Shown here: one piece after another, positions 17,562 to 26,705 of the stretch
How positions within the stretch are numbered: position 1 is the first letter of the stretch
Layout of the letters: every line of letters begins with the position of its first letter
DNA from: Vampirovibrio sp.
GTDB lineage: Bacteria > Cyanobacteriota > Vampirovibrionia > Vampirovibrionales > JAJTHC01
Assembly (NCBI GenBank): GCA_024998755.1
Contig: JACEUU010000003.1
Coordinates: 868,001-932,000, forward strand
Direction of reading: 5' to 3'
Length of the DNA: 64,000 nt
Program-made: the position numbers and the translations under genes
Notes under the pieces: model-generated
Databases searched by the model: none
What the model was told of the DNA's origin: nothing
What the model saw: the letters and a program-made list of their open reading frames with translations, nothing else

Positions 17562-20408
17562 TTACGCAGAATGATGATTGTGCGTAAGAATGTAAGATTC
17601 TGGGTTCGCCTCTACTTCTTCTTCCAGCCAAATACCTGCACTTTCTAGCAACACTTCCGTGTTTAAGAAAAGCGTCAAATGGTCTTGTATAATGGCAGAC
17701 CCTTTCACTTGCGAATCAGAAACAATATGAGAATCTAGCACCACGTTGGTTTCAATGGTATCTAAAATTTTGGTAGCATAAATACCGGCTCTACCACCAC
17801 CGTGTTTGGGTACAATCATGTAAGCTGTTTCAGCATCACTTGGGGAAGGACGAACGGAAAGATGATCTTCTAACCGAATAAGCGGTAAGCTTTCGCCACG
17901 GTAATTAATAAATTCACGGCTACCGACCACTTCAATGTTTTTGATTTTAATTTTTTCTAACCGCAACAAGGATGAAAGTGGTAAGGCAAAACGTTCTTCA
18001 GGGTGATTGCTGAATAGAATAATCGCTTGCCGTTCACCATGATTGGTTTTACTGGTGGAAAGGCTTGCCATTTCTTGCCGTTTGGCTTCCACATCTTTTC
18101 TACGTGATTCTTCTGCTTCCACTTCACCAAAGTTCAATTTACCTTGGGTTACAATGCCGCCTACATCGCAAATCATGGCTACTTTACCGTCCCCCATAAT
18201 GGTAGTACCACTAAAGCACTTACAGTTTTTAATGTAGCTAGAAAGCGGTTTTACCACAATTTCTTCGGTATCAAATACTTCATCTACAATTAAGCCGTAT
18301 TGGTTAGCCCCTACCCTAAGCACTAAAATGTTATAATCGCTAACGGGGGCAGTACGGTTAATGGCGGGTATTTGCTCAATGGCTACAGGGTCTTCAAACC
18401 GAGTATCTTCAATAGATTGCCGTCTATCTGTTTTCGCATTGCCTGAACTAGGGTCAATATACAGTTTATCTAACTGTAATACATCTGCCAATTTAACTAA
18501 GGGTAACAATTTACCCCGCAAGCGGAAAACAGAAGCCCGTCCGCATCGTTCAATTTTTTGATGAATTTCGTTGGCTTTAATCCGAACTAATTCCAATAAG
18601 TTTACTTGCGGAATAGCAAACCGATGATGTTGTAAACCGACCACCAACGAAGGGATAATGGCTAAGGTTAATGGTAACTGCAAGGTAATGGTAGACCCCT
18701 GCCCCAAGGTGGATTCTAAATGAATATGCCCACCCAAGCGTTCAATGTTGGAACGAACCACATCCATACCTACGCCACGCCCTGAAACATCAGATAGTTT
18801 TTCAGCGGTAGAAAGCCCAGCATGGAAAATTAAATTCAACCGTTCTTGGTGTGTCATGGCATCAAATTCAGCTTGGGTAATAACCCCTGAACTAATCGCT
18901 TTTTTTCCTACACGGGCGGTATCAATCCCGTTACCATTATCTTTAATGGAAAGGTTAATTTGCCCACCTTCATGGTAGGCGTGCAATACAATAGTGCCTT
19001 GCGGTGCTTTGCCATTGGCTTGCCGTACTTCAGGAGTTTCAATACCGTGGTCGCAACAATTACGAATCATGTGGGTTAGGGGGTCTGAAAGGCTTTCTAA
19101 AATGGTTTTATCCAATTCAACATCTTGCCCAACCATTTCCAAATTGATTTTCTTGTTCAACTGGCTGGCTAAATCCCGCACAACTCGGGGAAATTTACGG
19201 AAAACCGCTTCAATGGGTTGCATACGGGTTTGCATAATGTGTTCTTGCAAATAAGAAGTTACTGTATCAATACTTTGTACAATGCGGTTAAAGCCTTCTT
19301 TATCTTGTTCTGCATTTTCTTGGCTGGTAGCCCGAATAAGCTGGTTGCGGGAAAGTACTAATTCGCCGGCAAAATCCATCAACTTATTCAGTAAATCCAC
19401 CCGAACTCGGATGGTTTCAACCGCCGCTTCAGCAGAACTAGCCGTTTTGGCACCGGCAGTAGCTGGTGTTGGGGGGGCTTCTTTCTTTTCAGGGGTGGCG
19501 GGTTTTGAAACAGCGGTGGTTGTATTACTATTCCCCACTTCTAATTTTGCTTTGCCTGTGGTTACTTTTTCTACTACCGTGGCACTATTGGCTTGTATAT
19601 TGCAATCATACAGGGTAATGCAGTCTGTAGGTACATCAAACGCACCAGCCAGTAAATCTATTTCCAATACTGTACCAATTAAGCAGATAACTTCTTCAGG
19701 TGGAGCTTCTTCTTCTTCCTTCGTAACGTTACTACCTAAAAACGAACCGCAGGATTTTAGCAAGTCTACAAACTGTGGGAAGGTTCTATGGCTAGCAAAC
19801 AAGTGTTTTTCTGCACTAATTTTCAATAAAAAGAACGACTGCCCTTGGTTTTTGTACTGTTGTAACACACCTGCTGCTACTTCAAAAGGTAATGCACTAC
19901 CCGTAACGGCTGTAGTGGTTTCTGCATCTGCGGCAATAGAAGCAACCGTAACAGAGGCTTTTTCAGCTTTCGCTGTTGTAGCTTTAGCCCCATCTTTTTG
20001 ATACCGAGTACTGTCTTTAATGTAATGGTTTAGTTCAGGTACTAAGGCTTCACAATCTACTTGTTCGCTGTTTTGAATGTCTTCAACCATATCACGCAGT
20101 AAATCAACACCCACTAGCAAGGGTTCAACAATATAGCTTTCGGGGGTTAGTTGTTTGTCTCTTATCCGCATTAACACGCTTTCCATAACGTGTGAAAGGT
20201 TTTTAAGGCGTTCAAACCCAAAGAAGCCTGCCGCCCCTTTAATACTGTGGATGGCACGGAAAACTTTATTTACAATTTCTTGGTCGACTGAGGGGGCTTG
20301 GGCTTCAAGTTCCAGCAAATCAGGCTCAATATCTGAAAGATGCTCTTGGCTTTCGGTAATAAATTCTTGAATGAGGCTTTCGTCGTCAAAACTGGCGTTC
20401 ATCATCAT
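17562..20408 (-). CDS. cheA: Chemotaxis histidine kinase CheA with two CheW-like domains
   Basis: A 948-residue CheA, longer than the usual 650-700. The Hpt domain holds the phospho-acceptor His54 (AIHSIKGAAGFFG). The P3 dimerisation region is at about 333-400 (VDLLNKLMDFAGELVLSRNQ). The catalytic domain has IRNCCDHGIE, IKDNGNGID and GRGVGMDVV. A first CheW-like domain follows, then a second one near the C-terminus (RFALPLSSLLRLEKI onward), which accounts for the extra length. The N box reads NCCDHG where most CheA have NAVDHG. It is the first gene of the che operon and starts ATGATGATG. Confidence 0.94.
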   Translation of the reverse strand: MMMNASFDDESLIQEFITESQEHLSDIEPDLLELEAQAPSVDQEIVNKVFRAIHSIKGAAGFFGFERLKNLSHVMESVLMRIRDKQLTPESYIVEPLLVGVDLLRDMVEDIQNSEQVDCEALVPELNHYIKDSTRYQKDGAKATTAKAEKASVTVASIAADAETTTAVTGSALPFEVAAGVLQQYKNQGQSFFLLKISAEKHLFASHRTFPQFVDLLKSCGSFLGSNVTKEEEEAPPEEVICLIGTVLEIDLLAGAFDVPTDCITLYDCNIQANSATVVEKVTTGKAKLEVGNSNTTTAVSKPATPEKKEAPPTPATAGAKTASSAEAAVETIRVRVDLLNKLMDFAGELVLSRNQLIRATSQENAEQDKEGFNRIVQSIDTVTSYLQEHIMQTRMQPIEAVFRKFPRVVRDLASQLNKKINLEMVGQDVELDKTILESLSDPLTHMIRNCCDHGIETPEVRQANGKAPQGTIVLHAYHEGGQINLSIKDNGNGIDTARVGKKAISSGVITQAEFDAMTHQERLNLIFHAGLSTAEKLSDVSGRGVGMDVVRSNIERLGGHIHLESTLGQGSTITLQLPLTLAIIPSLVVGLQHHRFAIPQVNLLELVRIKANEIHQKIERCGRASVFRLRGKLLPLVKLADVLQLDKLYIDPSSGNAKTDRRQSIEDTRFEDPVAIEQIPAINRTAPVSDYNILVLRVGANQYGLIVDEVFDTEEIVVKPLSSYIKNCKCFSGTTIMGDGKVAMICDVGGIVTQGKLNFGEVEAEESRRKDVEAKRQEMASLSTSKTNHGERQAIILFSNHPEERFALPLSSLLRLEKIKIKNIEVVGSREFINYRGESLPLIRLEDHLSVRPSPSDAETAYMIVPKHGGGRAGIYATKILDTIETNVVLDSHIVSDSQVKGSAIIQDHLTLFLNTEVLLESAGIWLEEEVEANPESYILTHNHHSA

Positions 20409-20755
20409 AGTGGGTTCACTCTCTCCGTTTTTGGGTAAAGGGGTTGTTTAAAGAAAAGATTTAAGGCTGAAAATTGGCACTGTATTTTTTCAGTATAGCC
20501 ATTTAAAACCGCGATTTTTCCCAAGCCCGCTCAACACCCCCCGCTTGAAGGAGTTTGCCAACTTTTCAAATGAACATTCAAACTTTTAATTGGTATAAGC
20601 CATTTTTTACACCTTGATTATTTCCCCAGTTTTCAAGTGGGGCTTGAAATAATTCCTATTAATCAAGGTGTTCTTGAATAGCTGGCAAATAATCAAGCAA
20701 GGCTTAACTTTTAATCGTCGAAAGACAGGTTAGTAAGGTCTCTTCATGTTTTTAT
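20409..20755. other. Intergenic region upstream of cheA
   Basis: No gene seen. It must hold the che operon promoter on the minus strand, though I find no clear consensus. A motif TTTCAAGTGGGGCTTGAA occurs at 20631-20648 and again at 20794-20811, each containing the dyad TTCAAG/CTTGAA. The first copy sits inside a longer foldable stretch from about 20614 to 20665 (CTTGATTATTT pairing with AAATAATT...AATCAAG). Confidence 0.5.
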
Positions 20756-20795
20756 CTTAAGAAAAGGGGGCTAAACTTGATTTGCCCCCTTTCTT
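20756..20795 (-). terminator. Terminator of the class III aminotransferase gene
   Basis: On the minus strand a GGGGGC stem pairs with GCCCCC extended by three A-T pairs around a 12-base loop and is followed by TTTTCTTAAG. It lies 60 bp beyond the stop of the aminotransferase gene. Confidence 0.75.
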
Positions 20796-20854
20796 TCAAG
20801 TGGGGCTTGAATGGTGGGCAAACAATCAAGTTTTTGGGTCTACTTTTTGCGAAA

Positions 20855-22171
20855 TTAACAGTTTAAACTTTTTAATACCGTACACAAATTGGTAATCATC
20901 TGTTCACAATGATGGGCTTCAACCACCAGCGGAGGGCAAAACCGAATGCTATTGCACCCACACCCCACGGCTACAATGCCTGCTTCAAACAACCCCTGAA
21001 GCACTTTTTCCTGCTTGCTAGAACTAGGTTCTGTGCCGTTTTCCACTAATTCTATTGCGAACATTAACCCTCGCCCCCGCACGTCCCCAATATGGTGCGG
21101 AAACGCCTGTTGCAAGGCTTCCAACGCTGGTTTTAAAACCATTTCCCCAATGATGCTGGCATTTTCAGCCAAGCTTTGTTCTACTAATTCAATTGTTGCT
21201 AACGCACTGGCACACGCTAGCGGGTTGCCCCCAAACGTAGAAGCATGGCTGCCCTCTTGCCAATTCATCACACCGCCCCTAGCAATAACCGCACATAACG
21301 GCAGCCCCGAAGCCAAACCCTTTGCGGATAATATCACATCGGGCTCAAAGCCTTCAACGTGTTGGCACGCCCAAAATTTGCCTGTTCGCCCCACGCCACT
21401 TTGTACTTCATCACACACCACCAAAATGCCGTGTTTTCGGGCAATGGCTTGCAAGCCCAGCAGAAAACTATCAGGCGGGACAATGTAGCCCCCTTCCCCT
21501 TGAATGGCTTCCACCACGAAGGCAGCGATTGTTTCAGCGGGGGCAATTTGCTGGAAAAGCGTTTCTTCTATGTAAGTTAAACACTGGTTGGTACTGGTTT
21601 CAGCGTCGATTCCCGAAATGGCATCTTTAAAAGGGTAAGGGTAAGGGGCATGAAACACTTGCGGTACTAGCGGAGCAAACCCCTCTTGGTAGTGGGGTTT
21701 AGAGGCAGTTAAGCTCATTGCACCAAACGTTCTGCCATGGAAGCCTCGGTCAAAACTAACGACTGCAGGGCGTTGGGTGTGAAATCGTGCCAATTTCAAT
21801 GCTGCTTCTGTCGCTTCTGCCCCAGAATTACCAAAGTAGACCGTAGCATCTTCACCCAACCAAGGGGTCAGCCGTTTCAGCGTTTCCGCCAATAAAATTT
21901 GCGTTGGTTCGTAATAATCTGAAGAAGAAACGTGCCATACTTTATTAAGCTGAGCTTCAATGGCTGCCTGCACTTTCGGATGCCGATGCCCCGTACTACA
22001 AACGGCTAGCCCCGCACCAAAATCTAGGTATTGCTTGCCTTCAGGGGTGTATAGGTGCATGCCCAAAGCATGGCTAACTACCAGCGGAAAATCTCGAGTG
22101 TAGGAGGGGGATAAGCTGGTTTTGTCTTTGGAAATCCATTGTTGGGAAGAAAGCGTCGTAGAAGCTGGCAT
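20855..22171 (-). CDS. Class III PLP aminotransferase (acetylornithine/GABA type)
   Basis: A 438-residue fold-type I aminotransferase. The PLP lysine is Lys284 (LSAKGLASGLP), the pyridine-binding Asp is 254 (CDEVQSGVGRTG), and the phosphate-binding loop is FGNSGAEATEAALKLAR. GFHGRT and STFGGNPLACA are typical of the ArgD/GabT group. It would use 2-oxoglutarate and an omega-amino donor. Length and sequence lie between ArgD (about 400) and GabT (about 425), so the exact substrate is open. It is monocistronic and divergent from the mtnB-like gene. Confidence 0.85.
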   Translation of the reverse strand: MPASTTLSSQQWISKDKTSLSPSYTRDFPLVVSHALGMHLYTPEGKQYLDFGAGLAVCSTGHRHPKVQAAIEAQLNKVWHVSSSDYYEPTQILLAETLKRLTPWLGEDATVYFGNSGAEATEAALKLARFHTQRPAVVSFDRGFHGRTFGAMSLTASKPHYQEGFAPLVPQVFHAPYPYPFKDAISGIDAETSTNQCLTYIEETLFQQIAPAETIAAFVVEAIQGEGGYIVPPDSFLLGLQAIARKHGILVVCDEVQSGVGRTGKFWACQHVEGFEPDVILSAKGLASGLPLCAVIARGGVMNWQEGSHASTFGGNPLACASALATIELVEQSLAENASIIGEMVLKPALEALQQAFPHHIGDVRGRGLMFAIELVENGTEPSSSKQEKVLQGLFEAGIVAVGCGCNSIRFCPPLVVEAHHCEQMITNLCTVLKSLNC

Positions 22172-22267
22172 TAGTTATTAGTGAAGCCTATTGACCTTAA
22201 ATTGGGTGAGCCTTTCCCATCTAACCATTGAAAAGGTGGCGTGTCTACTATCTTTATTAGAGAATAG

Positions 22268-23011
22268 ATGAATCGCTTAACACTTTATTACGCTATTGAA
22301 AGTTTTTTCACTATGATGAGCCTACCAACAACCGCACCCTCCTTCACCCTTGAACAAGCCTTAGCCCACTGGAAAACCGCTAAAGATGAATTGGCAACCG
22401 TTTGCCAACACGCCAAGGGGTTTTATAACCAAGGGTGGTTGATGGGCACAAGCGGTAATTTATCGTATAAAGTAGCAACAACCGATACTAATGAGCCGCT
22501 TTCATTTTATGTTACGGCTAGCGGGCTGGATAAAGGCAATTTATCCCCTGCAGATTTTATTTGGACAACCACCAACGCCACCCCTTGCCTAGCGGAAGAA
22601 ACCCGTAAGCCTTCAGCGGAATGTTTGTTGCATGAAGCCATTTATACCCATGTGCCTAGTGCCACTGTGGTTTACCATATTCATAGCCCGTTATGGACTT
22701 TTATCTCTTCGCAATTGCCTACGGAAAGCCTGCCGCTTGGTTTAGGTTTACCTGCTATTGAAATGGTGAAAGGGTTGGGAGCGGGTAGCCATACGGAACA
22801 GTTATCTGTATTGGTGTTGCCTAATAGCCAAGCCATGCCAGAACTGGTGGCATTGTTAGCCCCGCAGTGGGAACAGTTGCAGGTTTCGGGGTTTGTTTTA
22901 CAGGGACATGGGTTGTATACTTGGGGTGGTTCGGCTTTTGAAGCGAAGCGTCATGTGGAAATTTTTGAATTTTTAGCGAATCAGCTTTACTTCCAACAAC
23001 TAACAAACTAA
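22268..23011 (+). CDS. mtnB: Methylthioribulose-1-phosphate dehydratase (class II aldolase fold)
   Basis: A zinc-dependent class II aldolase/adducin-family protein of 247 residues; an ATGATG at 22313 gives a 232-residue alternative that matches the family start better. Motifs are WLMGTSGNLS, TASGLDKG, KPSAECLLHEAIY, the zinc pair in YHIHS, and the third zinc His in GHGLYTWG. This set is characteristic of MtnB in methionine salvage, which dehydrates methylthioribulose 1-phosphate. No other salvage gene is in the window, so a related sugar-phosphate substrate is possible. Confidence 0.78.
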   Translation: MNRLTLYYAIESFFTMMSLPTTAPSFTLEQALAHWKTAKDELATVCQHAKGFYNQGWLMGTSGNLSYKVATTDTNEPLSFYVTASGLDKGNLSPADFIWTTTNATPCLAEETRKPSAECLLHEAIYTHVPSATVVYHIHSPLWTFISSQLPTESLPLGLGLPAIEMVKGLGAGSHTEQLSVLVLPNSQAMPELVALLAPQWEQLQVSGFVLQGHGLYTWGGSAFEAKRHVEIFEFLANQLYFQQLTN

Positions 23012-23023
23012 CAGTCTGTTATT

Positions 23024-23233
23024 TCACTTTTTTGATTTCAATGCCAACTGAAGCACCCCAGCAATTAAAACGCCAATAGCCGTTAGCAGTAGTACTAAGC
23101 AATAAGCCAACAAGCCATAACTTATCCACAAGGCTAGCGTTTTCACACCTAACAGCATCAAAATAATTGCCAACAACGCTAAAACCAACATAACAGGCGT
23201 AAAATACATAATAAATGTAAAAAACTTGCCCAT
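23024..23233 (-). CDS. Small two-TM membrane protein
   Basis: A 69-residue very hydrophobic protein with two predicted membrane helices (about 10-30 and 36-60) and a basic C-terminal KSKK. I recognise no family. It fills the gap between mtnB and rsgA on the opposite strand, and amino-acid composition supports a real inner-membrane protein. Confidence 0.5.
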   Translation of the reverse strand: MGKFFTFIMYFTPVMLVLALLAIILMLLGVKTLALWISYGLLAYCLVLLLTAIGVLIAGVLQLALKSKK

Positions 23234-23390
23234 CTAATGCTTATCCTCTGATTGTTGTTTAAAGTCTAGCCCATTTTATTCAGCTTAGTTTATGTGATAA
23301 TTGAACCATATAGTTCACCAAACATCGACTGTTTACCGTTAATTGTTACAAATAAGTCGAACCGAAAAATGATGGGACTGCCCCTTCTGT

Positions 23391-24539
23391 ATGCACGGTA
23401 CCGTTTTAAAATATTTTTCAAATTATTATTATGTGCAAGTCAAGCCAGATGAAGCATCTGCCCCTATTCTGCTGGAATGTATGGCAAAAAGCCTACTCAA
23501 AAAGCAGGGAAGCCTCATTCTCACGGGCGATGTGGTACTGCTTGATGAAGTAAACATCGGCAATAAAACAGCCAGAATTACCGAAATTCTTCCTCGCACT
23601 TGCGTACTAAATAAGCCAAAAATAGCCAATGTGCAACGGGTTTTAGTTTTCGTGCCATTAGCCCAACCCTCGTTAGATTTACGCCAACTAGATAGATTAT
23701 TAGCCCATGTGCACCTTTCAGGATTAGCTCCTTCTGTTATATTTACCAAGACAGATTTATTGCCATCTAACCCCGTTTTGTGGGAACAGCTTGGGTTTTC
23801 GGGGTTAGAGGAGCTGCTTTCCTTTTATACCAGTGTATTGGGTATTCCCGCTGTAGCCACCTCTATTATTGAAGGTTCGCCTTATTTTTCAGCTGTTTCA
23901 ACGTTGTCTGGTCAGTTGCAAAGCCTTGGGGGAAATTGGGTGTTGGCGGGTGTTAGTGGGGCGGGTAAATCTTCGCTGCTCAATCAATTGAATCCGCAGT
24001 TTAACCTAAAAGTAGGGGCGGTTTCTGATAAGTTAGAACGCGGAACGCACACCACTCGGCATACCGAACTGCTCGAACTATTTCCTTCCGTTTGGGTGGC
24101 AGATGCACCCGGTTTTAGCCACTTGGCCTTTGAAGCTATTGAGCCAGAGCAAGTCCAGCAAGGCTTTCCAGAATTTAAGGCTGTTGTGGAAAAAACGCAG
24201 TGTCAATTCCCTAGTTGTTTGCACCAGTCTGAACCAGATTGTGCCATTATTGCCGCTGTAGAACAAGGGCTGATTGCAAAAACCAGATATCTTCATTATT
24301 CGGAACTTCTAAAAGACGTAACGGAAACGTTTGAATCTGCCTGTAAACAATCTCATAAACAAGAAATTGGGGGCGTGAAGCAGGGCAATAGCAAACAAGG
24401 CGGAAAAACGTCTGCCGTTGTAAGGTTAGACCCCAAATTACGAGAAGCCAACCGTAAGCAGTATAATCAACAACTCAATCAACTACATGAAACGCTAGAG
24501 ACCGCTGCTCAAGAAAATCGACTTGATGAAGAAATTTAA
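23391..24539 (+). CDS. rsgA: Ribosome small-subunit GTPase RsgA
   Basis: A 382-residue circularly permuted GTPase acting late in 30S maturation. It has an N-terminal OB fold (residues 1-70), then the motifs in permuted order: TKTDLL (G4), GVSGAGKSSLLNQL (G1), GTHTTRH (G2) and DAPGF (G3). A zinc knuckle with CQFPSCLHQSEPDC follows. The C-terminal 70 residues, lysine- and glutamine-rich (RKQYNQQLNQLHETLE), are an extension beyond the usual 300-350. ispA follows after 16 bp. Confidence 0.92.
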   Translation: MHGTVLKYFSNYYYVQVKPDEASAPILLECMAKSLLKKQGSLILTGDVVLLDEVNIGNKTARITEILPRTCVLNKPKIANVQRVLVFVPLAQPSLDLRQLDRLLAHVHLSGLAPSVIFTKTDLLPSNPVLWEQLGFSGLEELLSFYTSVLGIPAVATSIIEGSPYFSAVSTLSGQLQSLGGNWVLAGVSGAGKSSLLNQLNPQFNLKVGAVSDKLERGTHTTRHTELLELFPSVWVADAPGFSHLAFEAIEPEQVQQGFPEFKAVVEKTQCQFPSCLHQSEPDCAIIAAVEQGLIAKTRYLHYSELLKDVTETFESACKQSHKQEIGGVKQGNSKQGGKTSAVVRLDPKLREANRKQYNQQLNQLHETLETAAQENRLDEEI

Positions 24540-24555
24540 CGAAGGATTGACCTAA

Positions 24556-25554
24556 ATGACCATTCAAAATGCTAACCTAACAATGAATGCCTCATTTTTA
24601 GAAACTACCTACGCTACGGAACGAACATGGGTAAACACCGTACTAGAAGCTTGTTTGAGCGATTACTGGGCAGTGCAAACCCATAAAAATACGGCTTTGC
24701 AGGTAACCCTGCCAGAACTAGAAACCCTGTGGCAAGCCTTAAAACACGCTACTGTGCTGGGGGGGAAACGCATTCGTCCGCTATTGGCGTTGGAAACTTA
24801 TCGGGCGTTTTACCCTGAACAATCTGCTGAGCGTTGTTTTGAAACGATGAAAGGCGTTTGCTGTGCGTTGGAACTCATCCACGCCCAAAGTCTTGTATTT
24901 GATGATTTGCCTTGTATGGATGATGATGATTTACGCCGTGGGCAACCTACCGTCCATAAAGCCTTTGATGAAGCCACCGCTGTGTTAGTAGGCGATGCCT
25001 TGGCTTGCATGAGCTTTGGATGCTTGATTCGGTATTCTCCGAAAACGATAGCCTCTACTATTTTACTGCAATGCGTGCAAGAACTTTCCGATATTAGCAG
25101 TTTGCAAGGGCTAGTGAATGGGCAATATGCCGATATGGTTAGCGAAGGGAAGCCTTGTACCCCTGAACGGCTAAGCTATATACACGCTAACAAAACAGGG
25201 GCGTTACTGGCGTTTAGCTTACGAGCAGGAGCCCTAGTAGCTGAAGCTTCGCCAAAAGCCTTAAGCATTATTTCTACGCTGGGTAGTGTTTTAGGGGAGC
25301 TGTTTCAAGTGGTAGATGATTATTTGGATGTTTCTGTTTCCACCAGTCAATTAGGGAAAACAGCGGGGAAGGATTTGGTGCAAGAAAAAGCCACTTATGT
25401 TTCAGTCCATGGGCTAGAAGCCACAAAACGGCAAGTTAATTCGCTCAGCCAACAGGGCAATCTGCTATTAAAGGCATTAAAAACCGAGGTTGCAACGGTT
25501 GAAGTTAGTCGGCTTGAAGCCTTGGTTACTTTTTTACAAACAAGGGCTTATTAA
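24556..25554 (+). CDS. ispA: Farnesyl/geranylgeranyl diphosphate synthase
   Basis: A 332-residue trans-prenyl diphosphate synthase. It condenses IPP with allylic diphosphates to make C15 or C20 chains for quinones and undecaprenyl precursors. The first Asp-rich motif is DDLPCMDDDD (116-125) followed by RRGQPT; the second is VVDDYLD. GGKRIRPLL binds diphosphate. The two-residue insertion in the first motif is the bacterial FPP-synthase type. GAAGGA lies just upstream and the gene sits 16 bp after rsgA, so they are probably one transcript. Confidence 0.92.
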   Translation: MTIQNANLTMNASFLETTYATERTWVNTVLEACLSDYWAVQTHKNTALQVTLPELETLWQALKHATVLGGKRIRPLLALETYRAFYPEQSAERCFETMKGVCCALELIHAQSLVFDDLPCMDDDDLRRGQPTVHKAFDEATAVLVGDALACMSFGCLIRYSPKTIASTILLQCVQELSDISSLQGLVNGQYADMVSEGKPCTPERLSYIHANKTGALLAFSLRAGALVAEASPKALSIISTLGSVLGELFQVVDDYLDVSVSTSQLGKTAGKDLVQEKATYVSVHGLEATKRQVNSLSQQGNLLLKALKTEVATVEVSRLEALVTFLQTRAY

Positions 25555-25625
25555 CTAGCTTCATTGTTGTTTTTTCGTTATGATAAGGTTTAATATTATT
25601 GTTTTCTTAGGATTAACCTCGCTTC

Positions 25626-26210
25626 ATGTTGTTTTCTTCACTTACTTTGTTAGTGGCTACTTCGTTAGTTATAACGCCAGCCTTAGCAACGAATGTTCCC
25701 TATTTTTTAGGGTTGCCTGTCCCTTTTATTTTTTGTCATGGGACAGAAATTGTTTTAGCAGGTTTGGCGGGGGCGTTAATTGCCCAACTATTTAAATTTA
25801 TTAGTGCCTTAATTATTGAACGCCACGTCAATTTCAGGTTATTATTTGAAACGGGTGGTATGCCTAGTAGCCATACAGGGTCTATGACTGCGATGGCAAC
25901 TTCTGTTGGGTTAATTGAAGGCTTCAATTCCGTGATATTTGCCGTAGCGTTGGCTATTACGCTGGTTGTAATGTATGATGCTGCGGGTGTTCGGCGGGCT
26001 GCTGGTAGAATGGCAGGTATTCTCAATCAAATTACGGATGATTTGTATAGCCATCACCCTAAACGAGTGCCTGTTCGATTGCGGGAATTATTGGGGCATA
26101 CCCCTTTTGAAGTGTTGGTAGGGGCGTTATTGGGTATTGCCTTAGCGTGCGGATTTCACCAGTATTTAGAATCGCTTATGCACCAAGGGCTTATTCCGCT
26201 GGTTGGTTAG
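25626..26210 (+). CDS. Divergent PAP2-family membrane protein (DUF212)
   Basis: A 194-residue membrane protein with four or so hydrophobic segments. The motifs GGMPSSHTGSMTAMAT and YDAAGVRRAAGRMAGILN are diagnostic for the DUF212/divergent PAP2 family, common in cyanobacteria, Firmicutes and plants. The PSSH motif is part of the phosphatase active site in true PAP2 enzymes; activity in this family is unproven. Its position after ispA could link it to polyprenyl phosphate metabolism, but that is inference. Confidence 0.85.
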   Translation: MLFSSLTLLVATSLVITPALATNVPYFLGLPVPFIFCHGTEIVLAGLAGALIAQLFKFISALIIERHVNFRLLFETGGMPSSHTGSMTAMATSVGLIEGFNSVIFAVALAITLVVMYDAAGVRRAAGRMAGILNQITDDLYSHHPKRVPVRLRELLGHTPFEVLVGALLGIALACGFHQYLESLMHQGLIPLVG

Positions 26211-26229
26211 GGGTTCTCTGCACCCTTTT

Positions 26230-26521
26230 ATACCAATACTTAGATTAAACAGCGAATCCACCAGTAGGAACGACCATCGCGTTTGCTCTGCAGTCGTCGA
26301 TGCTTTCCGTCCACCGAAGGGGCTAAAAGAGCATCCCTCCGTCAATGCCCGTAGTGGCATAGGGGGTGTCTTTTCTGGGGTTTTCTAGGGTCTTGCCTCT
26401 AAATTTGTTGGGGGTGTTCGTGGTGGGGCAACCCAACCGCAGTCCCCTGACAAACCAACCAGCTAAAGATTGAAACGACAATCGATGAGAAAATACGCTA
26501 TTTAATGATTGAATTGGTATT
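26230..26521. repeat. MITE family C, copy 1 (empty IS110 target)
   Basis: The left end is ATACCAATACTTAGATTAAA and the right end reads CGCTATTTAATGATTGAATT then GGTAT, so the ends are imperfect inverted repeats resembling those of the IS630-type element at 35360. The inside matches the MITE at 42718-44097 over almost its full length, except that the latter holds an IS110 element. Here the sequence CAGTCCCCT-GACAAACC is intact at about 26441-26457. Confidence 0.8.
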
Positions 26522-26587
26522 ATATTGCTATGGAAGAAAAACTCTCCTCTGGTTGATGGTTGTTTTACGCTTTCTTTTGAATTGGTT

Positions 26588-26616
26588 TTGTCTTCTTTTA
26601 AAATGATTGCTATAAT
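26588..26616 (+). promoter_or_regulatory. Sigma-70-type promoter
   Basis: TTGTCT at 26588 and TATAAT at 26611 are 17 bp apart. A GGAGGG ribosome binding site follows at about 26690, just before the ATG repeat that starts the next gene. Confidence 0.6.
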
Positions 26617-26705
26617 GAATCTATAGATTTTTTTGAGACTAAAAAATAGCCTAAAGGCAACAAAGCAGCATCTATTTATACTGCTATCGGAGGGTTCTAA
26701 GTTTA

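Noticed and set aside
19282-20001. A 239-residue open frame on the + strand opposite cheA
   Set aside because: It lies wholly antisense to the strongly supported cheA gene, has no ribosome binding site or domain, and its Ser/Val-rich composition is what the opposite strand of the linker-rich cheA region gives.
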